Shown piece by piece: positions 28,949 to 30,111 of a stretch of 30,111 bases of DNA. A program made the translations under genes and the position numbers. Under the pieces are notes generated by a model. The model saw nothing but the letters and a program-made list of their open reading frames with translations, made no database searches and was not told the origin of the DNA. Location of the stretch: the NCBI GenBank assembly GCA_034437615.1, contig DAOTTW010000268.1, positions 1 to 30,111 on the forward strand. Direction: 5' to 3'. Origin of the DNA: DAOTTW01 sp034437615 (GTDB lineage Bacteria > Chloroflexota > Anaerolineae > Aggregatilineales > Phototrophicaceae). Position 1 is the first letter of the stretch; every line of letters starts with the position of its first letter.

Positions 28949-29014
28949 TCAGTCATCAGGTATGATGCGCCTTGCCAACGCACTGAAAAATGACGACGGA
29001 TCGCTGACCAGCAT
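28949..29014 (-). CDS. Possible coupled 21-residue peptide
   Basis: The rplV stop overlaps an ATG as TGATG. From there a frame of 21 codons runs to TGA: MLVSDPSSFFSALARRIIPD plus Asp. The stop-start overlap is what translational coupling uses, and it fills the first third of the rplV-rpsC gap. A short frame like this can arise by chance and has no recognised homologue, so this is only a possibility. Confidence 0.2.
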   Translation of the reverse strand: MLVSDPSSFFSALARRIIPDD

Positions 29015-29367
29015 CACAGGGCTGCTTCTTCGCGTTCTGCCAGCGTCACCCACAGGTGGGATAAACGCCGCACACGCGGCTTAAAGCGCCCACGCGCCCC
29101 GGCCTTGTAGCGCTTCAAGCGCGGCCCCTCGCCAGCCCAGATTTCGCTAATGTACATCGCCTCTGGGTCCAGCTCGAAGTTATTTTCGGCGTTGGCCAGC
29201 GCGGATGCGACGGTCTTGCGGACGAAATCCGCGCCTTTTTCTGGCATATATTCCAGCACAATCAGCGCAGAGCGGGCGTCCAGGCCCCGTACCTGATCAC
29301 AGACCAACTTTAGCTTCTGGGATGAGATGGGCAAGAACTTGGTTTTCGCTTTGACTTCCATGCTCAC
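29014..29367 (-). CDS. rplV: 50S ribosomal protein L22
   Basis: A 117-residue exit-tunnel protein whose beta-hairpin lines the tunnel. It has AKTKFLPISSQKLKLVCDQVRG, the ALANAENNFELDPEAMYISEIWAGEGP block and the hairpin region RYKAGARGRFKPRVRRLSHLWV. Length is typical. It lies 6 nt after rpsS. Confidence 0.97.
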   Translation of the reverse strand: MSMEVKAKTKFLPISSQKLKLVCDQVRGLDARSALIVLEYMPEKGADFVRKTVASALANAENNFELDPEAMYISEIWAGEGPRLKRYKAGARGRFKPRVRRLSHLWVTLAEREEAAL

Positions 29368-29373
29368 AGCCCC

Positions 29374-29649
29374 TTATTTTCTCTTTTTCTTCTCGACCAG
29401 GTGCCCGCGAAATGTGCGCGTCGGCGCAAACTCACCGAGCTTGTGGCCGACCATGTTCTCTGTCACGTAGATCGGCACGTGCTGCCGCCCATTGTGCACT
29501 GCAACCGTATGCCCCACCATCTGCGGGAAGATCGTGCTGCGGCGGCTCCATGTGCGGATGACGGTTTTCTTCTTGGTTTCATTCAGCTTTTCAACTTTGT
29601 TGAGCAGCGCGGGGTCGATATACGGCCCCTTCTTTAATGAACGTCCCAT
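29374..29649 (-). CDS. rpsS: 30S ribosomal protein S19
   Basis: A 91-residue head protein. It opens MGRSLKKGPYIDPALLNKVE and has IRTWSRRSTIFPQMVGHTVAVHNG and ENMVGHKLGEFAPTRTFRGH, all standard. Lies between rplB and rplV as usual. Confidence 0.98.
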   Translation of the reverse strand: MGRSLKKGPYIDPALLNKVEKLNETKKKTVIRTWSRRSTIFPQMVGHTVAVHNGRQHVPIYVTENMVGHKLGEFAPTRTFRGHLVEKKKRK

Positions 29650-29679
29650 AACCAGCTACCTCATTCGCTTTGCTATTGT

Positions 29680-30111
29680 CTAACGGCCCTTACGACGGCG
29701 ACGGATGATAAAGCGATCCGAGCGCTTGTTCCTGCGCGTGCGCACACCCAGCGCGGGCTTACCCCAGGGGGTTTTCGGGCCAGGCATACCGATACCGCTA
29801 CGGCCTTCACCACCACCATGCGGGTGACTGTCGGGGTCTTGTGCGGTACCGCGCACCGTCGGACGCCAACCCAACCAACGGCGACGACCTGCCTTACCGA
29901 GCTTCACGTTGCCATGTTCGGTGTTGCCGACCTGACCCAGTGTGGCCATACAGTTCTCGTTGATGTAGCGCATCTCACCGCTTGGCAGGCGCACGGCTGC
30001 ATAGGTGCCTTCCTTCGCCAGCAATTGCGCCGACGTACCAGCAGAGCGCACCAACTGCGCACCCCTGCCGGGCTTCAGTTCGAGGTTGTGCACCACCGTA
30101 CCAACAGGAAT
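29680..30111 (-). CDS. rplB: 50S ribosomal protein L2 (partial, 5' end beyond window)
   Basis: The last 143 residues of L2, needed for peptidyl-transferase centre assembly; the frame is open to the right edge and continues IPVGTVVHNLELKPGRG at the edge. It includes GEMRYINENCMATLGQVGN, GKAGRRRWLGWRPTVRGTAQ and the diagnostic HPHGGGEGRSGIG containing the catalytically important His, ending in a basic tail. An internal GTG would give a shorter frame but the conserved sequence continues upstream of it. Confidence 0.97.
   Translation of the reverse strand: MPVGTVVHNLELKPGRGAQLVRSAGTSAQLLAKEGTYAAVRLPSGEMRYINENCMATLGQVGNTEHGNVKLGKAGRRRWLGWRPTVRGTAQDPDSHPHGGGEGRSGIGMPGPKTPWGKPALGVRTRRNKRSDRFIIRRRRKGR

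Noticed and set aside
1..30111. tRNA or rRNA genes
   Set aside because: No cloverleaf-like or rRNA sequence was recognised by eye in the intergenic regions.

Overview
The window looks like a chromosomal segment of a moderately GC-rich bacterium, most likely a member of the Chloroflexota (Anaerolineae-like or Herpetosiphon-like). The grounds are the replication cassette (DnaB, DnaD-like protein, DnaC-like ATPase), the zinc-type S14, and a diterpene gene pair whose closest remembered parallels are Mycobacterium tuberculosis Rv3377c/Rv3378c and Herpetosiphon aurantiacus Haur_2145/Haur_2146. The phylum call is an inference; no rRNA is present to confirm it.

Layout. (1) 16-3608, minus strand: a three-gene operon reading FemAB-like transferase, then Rv3378c-like terpene synthase, then Rv3377c-like class II diterpene cyclase. 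It is a probable specialised diterpenoid pathway and may continue past the left edge. (2) 3609-3873: divergent intergenic region with a clear plus-strand promoter. (3) 3874-10958, plus strand: bifunctional-nuclease family protein, DnaB helicase, DnaD-like protein, a fused tandem AAA+ DnaC-like loader, a two-domain GNAT acetyltransferase, a degenerate ketol-acid-reductoisomerase-like protein and a HEAT-repeat protein. Most junctions are overlapping or closely spaced. (4) 10965-11507, minus strand: a small lipoprotein gene, convergent with the HEAT gene. (5) 11508-11856: a hairpin-rich repeat region. (6) 11857-30111, minus strand: the spc/alpha-type ribosomal protein superoperon, read from the right edge as rplB (partial), rpsS, rplV, rpsC, rplP, rpmC, rpsQ, rplN, rplX, rplE, rpsN, rpsH, rplF, rplR, rpsE, rpmD, rplO, secY, adk, map, a secreted alpha/beta hydrolase, rpmJ, rpsM, rpsK, rpoA, rplQ, truA, rplM, rpsI.

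The ribosomal cluster follows the usual bacterial order, with notable departures. infA and rpsD are absent from their usual places. A 607-residue exported hydrolase sits between map and rpmJ, followed by a strong internal promoter that can serve rpmJ and the genes after it. Several intergenic gaps carry copies of a short dispersed repeat family. The most unusual biology is the diterpene operon, where the Rv3378c-like enzyme has Asn and Phe at two positions reported or proposed as catalytically important in the mycobacterial enzyme. Next come the duplicated helicase-loader ATPase and the catalytically altered KARI-like protein.
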